A stretch of 64,000 nucleotides of DNA from an uncultured Oscillospiraceae bacterium (GCA_948471205.1 CAOKRT010000004.1:96276-160275); one strand, 5' to 3'; counted from the stretch's first letter, positions 38,546-46,706 are shown. The notes: generated by a model not told the origin, from the sequence alone. Numbers and translations are program-made.

Positions 38546-39430
38546 ATGATTAAAGGGAAAATTGTTAAAGGTATCGGCGGTTTCTATTATGTGGAAACCG
38601 CCGAGGCTGTTTATGAATGCAAGGCAAAAGGAAGTTTCAGAAATATGAAAATATCACCGCTGGTGGGTGATGAGGTTGAATTTTCCGTTAATGAAAATGC
38701 CGAAAACAGAATTGAAAAAATATATCCGAGAAAAAATGAACTGGTGCGTCCGCCGATAGCGAATCTGGATCAGCTTTTTATAGTTGCGTCCTTGAAAGAC
38801 CCTGAAATTAATACCTTTATTATTGATAAGCTGATTGCAATTGCCGAATTTAAAGGCATAGAACCGATAATTGTTCTTACAAAAACAGATATTTGCGATA
38901 CATATGAAAAATACGGTTGTATTTATTCGTCTGCAGGTTTTAAAACGATTTTGTGCAGCAATAAGGATAAGCGCGGCGTGGATGCAGTTAAAAGTCTTTT
39001 AAAAAACAAAATTTCTGCATTCACGGGTAATACAGGGGTTGGAAAATCATCACTGCTCAATTCAATTGACGAAAATTTAATGCTTAAAACAGGGGAAACA
39101 AGCAAAAAACTGGGCAGAGGAAAGCATACAACAAGGCATTCGGAGCTGTTTAAGGTTTGCGGCGGATATGTTGCGGATACGCCGGGTTTTTCTTCTCTTG
39201 ATTTTGAAAAATGCGAAAGAATTCTTAAAGATGATTTGTTTAACTGCTTCAGAGAATTTGAAGAATATTTCGGACAATGCAAGTTTTCTACGTGCGCACA
39301 TATAAATGAAAAGGGCTGCGCTGTTTGCAATGCTGTTAACAGCGGTAAAATTCAGCAAAGCCGCCACCAAAGCTACGTTCAGATGTATAATGATGTTAAG
39401 GATATTAAGGAATGGGAAAAAAGAAAGTAA
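38546..39430 (+). CDS. rsgA: Ribosome small-subunit-dependent GTPase A
   Basis: 294 residues, circularly permuted GTPase checking 30S maturation. The OB fold is N-terminal; the G4 motif VLTKTDICD comes before the G1 P-loop GNTGVGKSSLLN, then G3 DTPGFSS, the permuted order. The C-terminal zinc site includes CKFSTCAHINEKGCAV. Overlaps thiN by 19 bases. Confidence 0.96.
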   Translation: MIKGKIVKGIGGFYYVETAEAVYECKAKGSFRNMKISPLVGDEVEFSVNENAENRIEKIYPRKNELVRPPIANLDQLFIVASLKDPEINTFIIDKLIAIAEFKGIEPIIVLTKTDICDTYEKYGCIYSSAGFKTILCSNKDKRGVDAVKSLLKNKISAFTGNTGVGKSSLLNSIDENLMLKTGETSKKLGRGKHTTRHSELFKVCGGYVADTPGFSSLDFEKCERILKDDLFNCFREFEEYFGQCKFSTCAHINEKGCAVCNAVNSGKIQQSRHQSYVQMYNDVKDIKEWEKRK

Positions 39431-40047
39431 AATGTATAATCGTATCCGGAGCGCCGGATGATGACTATGATTTTTTAAAAACAAGACTGAACTGCGATGC
39501 TTATGTCATTGCCGCCGATTCAGGCTATATAAAATGTATGAAAGCCGGTGTGAAGCCGGATTTGATTATAGGTGATTTTGATTCGTCAAAATACCCTGAA
39601 TTTGAAGCAGAAATTATAAAGCTTCAGCCTGAAAAAGATTTTACAGATACATTTACCTGTGTAAGAAAAGCCGTTTCATTAGGTTTTTCTGAAATAGAAC
39701 TGCTTTGTGCAATCGGAAACAGGGCAGATCATAATTATGCCAATATGCTTTGCCTTGATTACTGCAGAAAAAATCATGTACATTGCACCATTGTGAACAG
39801 ATATAACAAAATGCAGCTTGCTGACAGTGAAATTATTTTGGATAACCGTGAATATGAATATTTTTCTGTTTATGCGTTTTTGGGTGCTGTAAACGGACTT
39901 ACAATAAAAGATGCGTATTATGAACTGGATAATATTGATTTGATGCCTTACGAACAGTTTACGCAAAGCAACTGCTTTAAAGATGATAAGCCGGTAAAAA
40001 TTTCTGTTAAAAACGGAATAATTTTATTAATTCAGAGTAACGATTAA
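39412..40047 (+). CDS. thiN: Thiamine diphosphokinase
   Basis: 211 residues. Converts thiamine to thiamine diphosphate. The family signature AADSGYIKCMKAGVKPDLIIGDFDS is conserved in pattern, with KDFTDTFTCVRKA and the later GNRADHNYANM. The gene follows rsgA directly; in B. subtilis rpe lies between them, but here it is absent. spoVM follows nearby, as in Bacillus. Confidence 0.93.
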   Translation: MGKKKVKCIIVSGAPDDDYDFLKTRLNCDAYVIAADSGYIKCMKAGVKPDLIIGDFDSSKYPEFEAEIIKLQPEKDFTDTFTCVRKAVSLGFSEIELLCAIGNRADHNYANMLCLDYCRKNHVHCTIVNRYNKMQLADSEIILDNREYEYFSVYAFLGAVNGLTIKDAYYELDNIDLMPYEQFTQSNCFKDDKPVKISVKNGIILLIQSND

Positions 40048-40066
40048 TTTACTTTTTCATAGAATA
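40040..40066 (+). promoter_or_regulatory. Possible mother-cell (sigma-E/sigma-K type) promoter
   Basis: The -10-like element CATAGAATA (40058-40066) fits the sigma-K pattern CATAnnnTA and matches the sigma-E -10 CATACAnT at 7 of 8 positions. An AC dinucleotide 16 bases upstream fits a sigma-K -35; a sigma-E -35 is not clear. It overlaps the thiN end and lies 34 bases before the small membrane peptide gene. This is a motif-level guess supported by the sporulation genes downstream. Confidence 0.35.
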
Positions 40067-40099
40067 TAGTAAATGCAGCAAAGAGAGGTGTTTACTACT

Positions 40100-40243
40100 A
40101 TGAAAAAGATGTGCCGCAGGGATTTTTTATGGATTGCATTCGGCGTAGGATGCGTTGTAACTATCTGTCTTCCGACTTCATGGCTCATTCGTATTCTTGC
40201 AGTAGTGGTAATTATTCTCGGTATTCTATGCTGTAAAAAATAA
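40100..40243 (+). CDS. Small hydrophobic membrane protein of the coat locus (unknown)
   Basis: A 47-residue peptide with a strong ribosome site (GAGAGGTG, nine bases upstream of the ATG). It begins basic (MKKMCRRDF), has two hydrophobic stretches (about residues 10-24 and 29-45) separated by PTSW, and ends CCKK. I do not recognise a named family. It sits between thiN and spoVM and ends 16 bases before the spoVM start, so the two are probably co-expressed in sporulation (inference). It is unlikely to be random, given its start signal, hydrophobicity and position. Confidence 0.7.
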   Translation: MKKMCRRDFLWIAFGVGCVVTICLPTSWLIRILAVVVIILGILCCKK

Positions 40244-40258
40244 TTCGGAGGAATGATT

Positions 40259-40342
40259 TTGAAAGTTATAGTTTTTAATCCACCAAAATTTATGGCACCG
40301 ATAATGAGAATGATATTTAAAATAAAAAAAGTTAATAACTGA
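40259..40342 (+). CDS. spoVM: Stage V sporulation protein M
   Basis: A 27-residue amphipathic peptide. Against B. subtilis SpoVM (26 residues, recalled) it aligns without gaps: M1 K2, P9 K10 F11, I15 and R17 are identical, and both end in a basic tail. P9 is the residue known to be critical for binding the convex forespore membrane. It starts with TTG at 40259, seven bases after a GGAGG; an in-frame ATG at 40253 is too close to that site. Gene order thiN-spoVM is as in Bacillus. SpoVM recruits SpoIVA, which is encoded 1.6 kb downstream. Confidence 0.85.
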   Translation: MKVIVFNPPKFMAPIMRMIFKIKKVNN

Positions 40343-40345
40343 CAT

Positions 40346-40387
40346 AAAAAGAAAACTGTGCATAATAATACACAGTTTTCTTTTTTT
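40346..40387 (+). terminator. Rho-independent terminator after spoVM
   Basis: Ten-base stem (GAAAACTGTG with CACAGTTTTC), extended by A/T pairs, ten-base loop and a run of T to 40387. It closes the prpC-to-spoVM transcription unit and separates it from sipL. Confidence 0.92.
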
Positions 40388-40481
40388 GCGTTTGTTTAGT
40401 TATAAAATATGCTTGTTTAGCATATGTTTTAGCAGTAAGGCAGGCAAAAAATTGTTTGCTTAAATATAAAGGAGTACTGCT

Positions 40482-41939
40482 ATGGAAAATAACATAAGGG
40501 AAATCAAAGAAAAATGCAATGTTTTTTCAAAGTGTGTTGATGTTGACCTTGATTTTCAGGAAAATCTGATGGCTTACAATGATGATATGCTGAAAATAGT
40601 AAGATGCTGTATCAACAATTTTGTTGTAAACACAGATTACAGCAACGGCACATTAACGATTTACGGAAAGTCAAAAATTTATCTTACCTATGTAAGCGAA
40701 TCAACCTCATGCCTGACAACGGCAGATTTTGAAGAGGATTTTCAGAAAACTGTTGCGATTGAAGGCGGCTTTGAAGAGGTTTCGGCAGATGTGTTTGTTA
40801 TGAACAAATACAGCAATTTCCGTGTTATTAATCAAAGAAGGATTGACATACACAATGCTTTTGCACTTAATATCAAAGCGTGCGCCTGCAATCCTGTTCA
40901 GATGATTGAGAATATGTCTGATGTGCTTGTAAGAAAAGATACCGTTAAATATTTTTCACTTGCCGGCACAGCATACACAAGAGCGGAATTTGAAGAAGAT
41001 ACGGTAATTCCTGCCGACAGCGAGCTGATAAAAAGAATAATCAATACATTTTCAACAGTACATACCGATGAAGTAAAGATTATTAAAAATAAGATGCTGG
41101 TTAAGGCAACTGCCGAATTTTCACTGCTCTATACAACCGATACGGAAAACGAGATTATAAGAAAATGTGAAAAAACCGTTTCAATCAGTAAAATAATTGA
41201 TATAAACGGAATAGATGAGGGCGATAATGCCATTGTTAATATAAATGTGGGCAATATGTATGTAAAGCCCAAAACAGATAAAAATAATGAGTTAAGAATG
41301 ATTGAACTGCTTGGAGATTTTAATATCGGTGTATCCGTATTCAGAGAAGTTACGGCAGAGCTTTCAACAGATTCATATGCTACAGATAATGAAATCAGCA
41401 ATACATTTTCAAAGCTTAATCTCAATGCAAACGGCGAAATGGTTTCCGATATAATAAATGAAAAATGCACATTTGATTTTGAAAATATCAATATCGTTGA
41501 AGTTCTTGATTTATCACTTACTATAAGCGACGGAAAAAATCTGGAACTGGCCGCTTTTATCAGGAATGAAAAATCAGAAGTAATTTTTATTAGCCAGAAG
41601 AAAGAAATATCTGTTTCTGCCTTCAGTGCATCTGCGGTATATGTTAAATCCTTTGATTATGTTATCAATTCTTCAAATCAAATCAGTGTAAGATATTTAA
41701 TTGAATATACTGCCGTTAAATTTGAAGAAAAAACATTCCAGGTTTTGTCTGATATAAAAATGTCAGATAAGCCTATGCCGGATTCTCCTGCGCTTGTTGT
41801 GTATTTTGCAAAGGAAAAAGAGGCATTATGGGATATAGCAAAAAAATTCAGAACATCGGTTGAATTAATAAAATTTGAAAATGAATTAAGAGATGATGTG
41901 CTTGATACAAGACGGATTCTTTTAATTCCGGGTATGTAA
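40482..41939 (+). CDS. sipL: SipL-like SPOCS (DUF3794) and LysM coat protein
   Basis: 485 residues. Most of the protein resembles the SPOCS/DUF3794 domains of spore-coat factors, with the recurring ..FTTVHTDEVK.. and EKCTFDFENINIVEVLDL patterns. A C-terminal LysM domain follows (about residues 436-485: VYFAKEKEALWDIAKKF, then ILLIPGM). This is the architecture of Clostridioides difficile SipL, whose LysM domain binds SpoIVA. spoIVA follows after 12 bases, supporting that role. The ATG has AAAGGAG upstream. The 94-base gap before it contains no clear vegetative promoter. Confidence 0.8.
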   Translation: MENNIREIKEKCNVFSKCVDVDLDFQENLMAYNDDMLKIVRCCINNFVVNTDYSNGTLTIYGKSKIYLTYVSESTSCLTTADFEEDFQKTVAIEGGFEEVSADVFVMNKYSNFRVINQRRIDIHNAFALNIKACACNPVQMIENMSDVLVRKDTVKYFSLAGTAYTRAEFEEDTVIPADSELIKRIINTFSTVHTDEVKIIKNKMLVKATAEFSLLYTTDTENEIIRKCEKTVSISKIIDINGIDEGDNAIVNINVGNMYVKPKTDKNNELRMIELLGDFNIGVSVFREVTAELSTDSYATDNEISNTFSKLNLNANGEMVSDIINEKCTFDFENINIVEVLDLSLTISDGKNLELAAFIRNEKSEVIFISQKKEISVSAFSASAVYVKSFDYVINSSNQISVRYLIEYTAVKFEEKTFQVLSDIKMSDKPMPDSPALVVYFAKEKEALWDIAKKFRTSVELIKFENELRDDVLDTRRILLIPGM

Positions 41940-41951
41940 GGAGGGAATAAT

Positions 41952-43421
41952 TTGAGTATTTACAATGATATTTCATCAAGAACACAGGGCGATATTTATA
42001 TCGGCGTGGTTGGACCTGTAAGAACGGGAAAATCAACGTTTATAAAACGTTTTATGGACACTCTTGTTATCCCAAGAATAAGCGGTGAATTCCAGAAAGA
42101 AAGAGCAAAGGATGAGCTTCCGCAAAGTGCTGCAGGAAAGACAATTATGACAACAGAGCCTAAGTTTATCCCGGAAGAGGCAATAGAGCTTTCCATGCAG
42201 GATAATCTTCATTTCAGAGTAAGGCTTATAGACTGTGTGGGCTATATTGTGCCAAGCTCAGTCGGATATATTGAAGAGGATCAGCCCAGAATGGTTCGGA
42301 CTCCGTGGTATCCGGAGGAAATTCCGTTTAATATGGCTGCCGAAATAGGCACGCAAAAGGTTATTAACGAACATTCAACAATCGGTCTTGTTGTAACAAC
42401 AGACGGTTCAATCAGTGCTATTCCGCGTGAAGAATATGAAGAGGCAGAGGAAAGAGTAATCAGGGAATTAAAGGAAATCAACAAACCGTTTGTGGTAATT
42501 ATGAACTGTGTTGAGCCAAACAGCAGTGAATCGGTTTCCCTTTGTTCGGCTATGTCTGAAAAATACAATGTTCCTGTAATTCCCGTGAATTGTCTGGAAC
42601 TGGATGAAGAAGAAATCAATGCAATTCTGGAACGTGTTCTTTACGAATTTCCCGTATCAAGCATATCGCTTAATTTTCCGTCGTGGATTAAAAGTCTTGA
42701 TTCGGATAATGAGCTTAAATCAAAGCTGTTTTCATCCGTAAAGGATTGCTGCCATGATGTAACCAACATACGAAGTGTTAAAAGATTTGCAGATGCCTTG
42801 TCGGCAAATGAGGATATAGAAAGTCTGAATATTTCAGACCTTGATTTATCAGACGGCAGTGTAAGCATAAAAATTTCTATTGATAACAGCTATTTTTATT
42901 CTATTCTTTCAAAGGAATGTAATGTTGTTATTCATAACGAAAAAGAGCTTATGAAAGAAATTATTGAGCTTACTGCCATACGAAAGGATTATCTGCGTTT
43001 TTCTGCCGCACTGTCAGAAGTGGAGCGAACAGGCTATGGCATAGTTATGCCCGATATTGAAGAACTTACCCTTGAAGAACCTGAAATCATGAAACAGGGG
43101 GGCAGATACGGCGTAAGGCTTAAAGCGCAGGCACCGTCTATCCATATGATTAAGTGCAATACATATACCGAGGTGGCGCCGATCGTCGGCAGTGAAAGCC
43201 AGTCGCAGGAGCTGGTAATGTATTTGCTTCGTGAATTTGAGGAAAATCCGGCTGATTTGTGGAAAACCGATATATTCGGAAAATCGCTTCACGAGCTTGT
43301 TAATGAAGGTCTTCACGGAAAGCTGGAACGTATGCCGGATGATGCAAGAAATAAATTCAGAGAAACGATAGAACGTGTAATCAATGAGGGATGCAGCGGT
43401 TTGATCTGTATTATTTTATAA
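41952..43421 (+). CDS. spoIVA: Stage IV sporulation protein A
   Basis: 489-residue ATPase that polymerises into the basement layer of the spore coat. Walker A is GPVRTGKST (K27); the catalytic threonine pair T67/T68 sits in MTTEPKF, three residues earlier than B. subtilis T70/T71. Walker B-like RLIDCVGY, the middle domain, and the C-terminal tail ending GLICIIL (where SpoIVA contacts SpoVM) are intact. It starts with TTG at 41952, with GGAGGG upstream. It follows sipL, with which it likely forms an operon. Confidence 0.96.
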   Translation: MSIYNDISSRTQGDIYIGVVGPVRTGKSTFIKRFMDTLVIPRISGEFQKERAKDELPQSAAGKTIMTTEPKFIPEEAIELSMQDNLHFRVRLIDCVGYIVPSSVGYIEEDQPRMVRTPWYPEEIPFNMAAEIGTQKVINEHSTIGLVVTTDGSISAIPREEYEEAEERVIRELKEINKPFVVIMNCVEPNSSESVSLCSAMSEKYNVPVIPVNCLELDEEEINAILERVLYEFPVSSISLNFPSWIKSLDSDNELKSKLFSSVKDCCHDVTNIRSVKRFADALSANEDIESLNISDLDLSDGSVSIKISIDNSYFYSILSKECNVVIHNEKELMKEIIELTAIRKDYLRFSAALSEVERTGYGIVMPDIEELTLEEPEIMKQGGRYGVRLKAQAPSIHMIKCNTYTEVAPIVGSESQSQELVMYLLREFEENPADLWKTDIFGKSLHELVNEGLHGKLERMPDDARNKFRETIERVINEGCSGLICIIL

Positions 43422-43426
43422 AATGA

Positions 43427-43451
43427 AAAGAGGGTGAATTTCACCCTCTTT
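43427..43451. terminator. Bidirectional hairpin between spoIVA and DUF1294 gene
   Basis: A near-perfect palindrome with 12-base arms (AAAGAGGGTGAA with TTCACCCTCTTT) 6 bases after the spoIVA stop. The stop codon of the opposing gene lies inside it. T-runs are short, so strength is uncertain. Confidence 0.65.
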
Positions 43452-43725
43452 GAGTATATATGCAGATTGCAGCAATCATGATTATTTGAAGTATGATAAT
43501 CAGCGGAAGACCAATCATAAATTTTTTATGGCGTGTTTTATGGCGGATTGTCTTCATAATGATGTATTCGGGCAATGCGCCGCCAAGAACGGCCAGCGTC
43601 AGCAAAAAGTCTTCGGGAATTCTGCGGCGGCCGGATTTGGAATTGATTTTGTCTGCGGCTGTAACGATGATTGTAACAGTACTTATACAGGCAAAAAAGA
43701 TAAAGGCAAGTTTAACAGTTTCCAT
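43441..43725 (-). CDS. DUF1294 family membrane protein
   Basis: 94 residues. A first transmembrane helix (VKLAFIFFACISTVTIIVTA), then the family signature AADKINSKSGRRRIPEDFLL and LAVLGGALPEYIIMK, an HKTRHKKF basic loop, and a last helix (FMIGLPLIIILQIIMIAAI). DUF1294 proteins have no established function. It overlaps the upstream zinc-ribbon gene by 14 bases and shares its transcript. AAGGAA precedes the start. Confidence 0.9.
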   Translation of the reverse strand: METVKLAFIFFACISTVTIIVTAADKINSKSGRRRIPEDFLLTLAVLGGALPEYIIMKTIRHKTRHKKFMIGLPLIIILQIIMIAAICIYTQRG

Positions 43726-44011
43726 TTTTGAATTCCTTCAGTGTTTTCAAATCAAAATTTCCGATAGAAAGTTTTTCGCCGTTTGAAAATGTTTTTCCCT
43801 TGATTTCATCCACCGTGTATACAGCGGCGCATTTAGGGCAAATAAGAAAATATACATTTTTTGTATCGATAAAAGGAAAGCTGGCATCAAGCCTGTTTTC
43901 AATATTTGAAAACACATGAAAATAAACCTTTTTGCCGCATTTGGGACAAACAAGCGAAACGGTTTCGCCGCGGTCTTTGATTTTTAATCCTGTACCCAAT
44001 CTGTATTCCAT
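43712..44011 (-). CDS. Zinc-ribbon protein of unknown function
   Basis: 99 residues. Two CPKC pairs (VCPKCGKK and ICPKCAAV), about 38 residues apart, form a zinc ribbon; the rest is soluble and mildly charged. I do not recognise a named family, though it resembles small CpXC-like proteins. First of a two-gene unit with the DUF1294 membrane protein. It is preceded by a structured leader in which the ribosome site (GGAAAGG) lies partly in a hairpin loop. Confidence 0.75.
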   Translation of the reverse strand: MEYRLGTGLKIKDRGETVSLVCPKCGKKVYFHVFSNIENRLDASFPFIDTKNVYFLICPKCAAVYTVDEIKGKTFSNGEKLSIGNFDLKTLKEFKNGNC

Positions 44012-44100
44012 AATTTATGCAGCCTTTCCGGCTGCAAGCAAAATTTATAAATCACGTTTTTTCCCTGCTGCAGCCTGACAAGGCGTGATTTTTCATACAT
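44012..44100 (-). promoter_or_regulatory. Structured leader with mutually exclusive pairings (candidate cis-regulatory RNA)
   Basis: Read on the minus strand toward the zinc-ribbon gene. An outer stem AAATCACG/CGTGATTT (44084-44091 with 44049-44056) encloses GGCTGCA (44075-44069). Next, TGCAGCC (44036-44030) can pair either with that GGCTGCA or with a second GGCTGCA (44024-44018), and the second option puts GGAAA of the ribosome site into a hairpin loop. A TTGACA lies at about 44137-44132 on this strand as a possible -35. It matches no riboswitch class I know. Confidence 0.45.
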
Positions 44101-44139
44101 TATCTTAATATTTAACAAATTTAAAGGAAAGTGTCAAGT

Positions 44140-45342
44140 ATGAAGAAAATAATTATTTGTATTTTATCCGTTATTCTGCTGTTTTGCGGCTGTGCACAGT
44201 CAAACAATATAAAAAGTTCAAACGATGAGCCGGTTAATGCAGTTTATGTGAAATCTGCCTGGATAACTTATTTTGAGCTTGAAAAGCTGACAACAAACAG
44301 CAATACTGAAAAAGATTTTACAAAAGCGGTTAAATCCGCTTTTAAAGAAATAAAAGCCAACAAACTCAACACGGTAACGGTGCAGGTAAGACCGTGTGCC
44401 GATGCCTTTTATAAATCAGATTATTTTCCGGTTTCAAAATATTGCTTCGGCGTTCAGGGATGCGAGCTGAAATATGATCCGCTTGCAGTTATGGTAAAGG
44501 AAGCACACGATCTTGGTTTAAGAATAGAGGCTTGGATAAATCCGTACAGAGTAAGCCAGTCTGATAAAATAGATGAATTGTCTGATAATAATATTGCCAA
44601 GCAGTGGTATAACAGCGATGATAAAAAATCCAATATTTATATTGATGATAAAATTTATTTTAACCCCGCATCAGACGAAGTAGAGACATTAATCGTAAAC
44701 GGTGTTAAGGAAATTGTCAGCAATTATGCTGTTGATGCAATTCATTTTGATGATTATTTTTATCCCACTGTTAAAGAAGATATTGATAAAGCCGATTACG
44801 ATGCTTATGTAAAAGAAGGCGGGGAAATGAAGCTTGCCGACTGGCGCAGAGAAAACGTTTCCAAAATGGTGAAAGCTGTTTACGCTGCCATTAAGGAAAT
44901 CAATTCATCTGTTGAATTCGGCATAAGCCCGCAGTCTAAAATTTCGGCAAATTATAATAATCTGTATGCTGATGTTGAGCGCTGGGCAACGGAAGAGGGC
45001 TTTGTTGATTATATTTGCCCGCAGATTTATTTCGGCTTTTATAATGAAGCACAACCGTTTACCAAAACGGCAAAGGACTGGGCCGAGCTTGTAACAAGCT
45101 GCAGGCTTTATGTAGGGCTTGCGCTGTATAAAGCCGGGCAGGAGGATAAATTTGCTTCAGCCGATAAAGATTATGCAATTAATGAATTTAAAGAAAGTCA
45201 TAATATTATTTCAAGGCAGATTTCTTATCTGAAACAGCTTGATAATATTAACGGATTTTATATTTTTTCCTACAGTTATTTAACCGATAAGGATAATGCG
45301 GCCGTGGCCGAGGAAGTAAAAAATATTAAATCGGCAGTTTAG
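44140..45342 (+). CDS. GHL10-family lipoprotein (family 10 glycosylhydrolase-like)
   Basis: 400 residues. A lipoprotein signal (KKIIICILSVILLFCGC) gives a probable lipidated cysteine at about residue 20. The GHL10/DUF187-type TIM barrel shows AVYVKSAWITYFEL, NTVTVQVRPCADAFY, LRIEAWINPYR, AIHFDDYFYP and EFGISPQSK. Such proteins probably cleave cell-wall or polysaccharide glycans outside the cell. ATG 44140 is preceded by AGGAAA; a GTG at 44131 is too close to it. Its end overlaps the convergent mtaB by 17 bases. Confidence 0.9.
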   Translation: MKKIIICILSVILLFCGCAQSNNIKSSNDEPVNAVYVKSAWITYFELEKLTTNSNTEKDFTKAVKSAFKEIKANKLNTVTVQVRPCADAFYKSDYFPVSKYCFGVQGCELKYDPLAVMVKEAHDLGLRIEAWINPYRVSQSDKIDELSDNNIAKQWYNSDDKKSNIYIDDKIYFNPASDEVETLIVNGVKEIVSNYAVDAIHFDDYFYPTVKEDIDKADYDAYVKEGGEMKLADWRRENVSKMVKAVYAAIKEINSSVEFGISPQSKISANYNNLYADVERWATEEGFVDYICPQIYFGFYNEAQPFTKTAKDWAELVTSCRLYVGLALYKAGQEDKFASADKDYAINEFKESHNIISRQISYLKQLDNINGFYIFSYSYLTDKDNAAVAEEVKNIKSAV

Positions 45343-46618
45343 AAATGCAGTATTCATCTGAAAACCCGGTAATAACCGTATCTGTTTCCAGACCAATTAT
45401 ATCTGTATCCGATTCAAGCCTTACAGGTGTATAATTTTTTGTATACCCCTGATAAATGCCTTCGGCGGCTTTGTTTTCAAAAAGAACACGGACTGATTTT
45501 CCGATTAATGACTGAAAATATTCTTTTCTGATTTTTTCCGTTTCGTTAATCATGATTTCGGCTCTGCGTTCTTTTTCTTTTTTGCTTACACTGTCTCCTT
45601 TTTTCGAAGCGCTTGTGCCTTCGCGCTGTGAATAGGGAAAAACGTGTACCTTTTCAAATCCGATTTCCTGAACAAAGCGAAGGCTTTCATAAAAATCGTT
45701 TTCGCTTTCCTCGTTAAATCCAACCATAACGTCTGTTGTTATGGAAGTATTTTCAAATGAACTGCGTAAAAGTCTGCAAAGTTCTCTGTATTCCTCGGCA
45801 GTGTAATGCCGGTTCATATTTTTTAATGTTTTATTGCAGCCGCTTTGTAGCGAAATATGAAACTGCGGGCAGAATTTTTCAATTTTTGAAAGCTCGCTGA
45901 CAATTTCGGGCGTAATATGATCCGGTTCAAGACTGCCCAGACGCACACGCTGTATTTTTTCGTTTTCAGAGCATATTTTGACTGCGTCAACAATATTGAA
46001 ATGCTCGTTTTTTCCGTATGCGGAAAGGTTTATTCCCACCAAAACAATCTCTTTTATTCCATTTTCGGCAAGGGCGGCAATTTCCGTTTTTAAAGCGTCA
46101 GGCGTTTTTGAACGGACACGGCCTCTTGACATGGGAATGATGCAATATGAACAGAAACGGTCACATCCGTCCTCTATTTTTACAAAAGCACGTATTCTTT
46201 CACTGAATTTGCTGATAGAACAGTCCGTAAATTTATCACCGTTTCGGTGTTCATTTACGGCAATGATTCTGTTGTTTTCCATATTGTGTCTGTTTATAAG
46301 ATTCAGAATATCGCCGTCATTTTTATTTCCGGTAACAATATCTGCTTCTGTTAGATTTTCGGCATCAACAGGGAATGCCTGCGGCATACAGCCTGTCAGA
46401 ATAACAACGGAATTCGGATGTTTTCTTTTGAATTTGCGCACATGCTGCCGCGTTTTTTGGTCTGCCGTTGCAGTAACGGTGCAGGAATTCACTATATAAT
46501 AATCGGCTTCTTCATTCGGACTTACAATTTCAAATCCTGCTTTTTCCAGCAATTGAGCCATATATTCGCTTTCTGTTTGATTAACCTTGCAGCCAAGTGT
46601 ATAAAATGCAGCTTTCAT
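45326..46618 (-). CDS. mtaB: tRNA t6A37 methylthiotransferase
   Basis: 430 residues, a radical SAM methylthiotransferase making ms2t6A37 in tRNA. N-terminal UPF0004 domain: TLGCKVNQTESEYM, NSCTVTATAD and TGCMPQ supply three cysteines for the second cluster. Radical SAM motif CDRFCSYCIIP (CX3CX2C). The C-terminal TRAM domain is near KSVRVLFENKAAEG. MtaB is preferred over RimO/MiaB because of the NQTESEYM N-terminus, and because a separate rimO exists at 60902. GGAGATAG precedes the start. Confidence 0.93.
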   Translation of the reverse strand: MKAAFYTLGCKVNQTESEYMAQLLEKAGFEIVSPNEEADYYIVNSCTVTATADQKTRQHVRKFKRKHPNSVVILTGCMPQAFPVDAENLTEADIVTGNKNDGDILNLINRHNMENNRIIAVNEHRNGDKFTDCSISKFSERIRAFVKIEDGCDRFCSYCIIPMSRGRVRSKTPDALKTEIAALAENGIKEIVLVGINLSAYGKNEHFNIVDAVKICSENEKIQRVRLGSLEPDHITPEIVSELSKIEKFCPQFHISLQSGCNKTLKNMNRHYTAEEYRELCRLLRSSFENTSITTDVMVGFNEESENDFYESLRFVQEIGFEKVHVFPYSQREGTSASKKGDSVSKKEKERRAEIMINETEKIRKEYFQSLIGKSVRVLFENKAAEGIYQGYTKNYTPVRLESDTDIIGLETDTVITGFSDEYCISKLPI

Positions 46619-46706
46619 AAATCTATCTCCAAAAATAATTAATTTATTATATCAAATAAACGTTATTTTTACAATAAAAATTGAATAAGATATAGTGGTG
46701 ATTTCA

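Noticed and set aside
40388-40481. Sigma-E promoter for sipL
   Set aside because: TTATAAA-N14-CATATGTT is only a weak match; the repeated TTGTTTAG here is short and unexplained.
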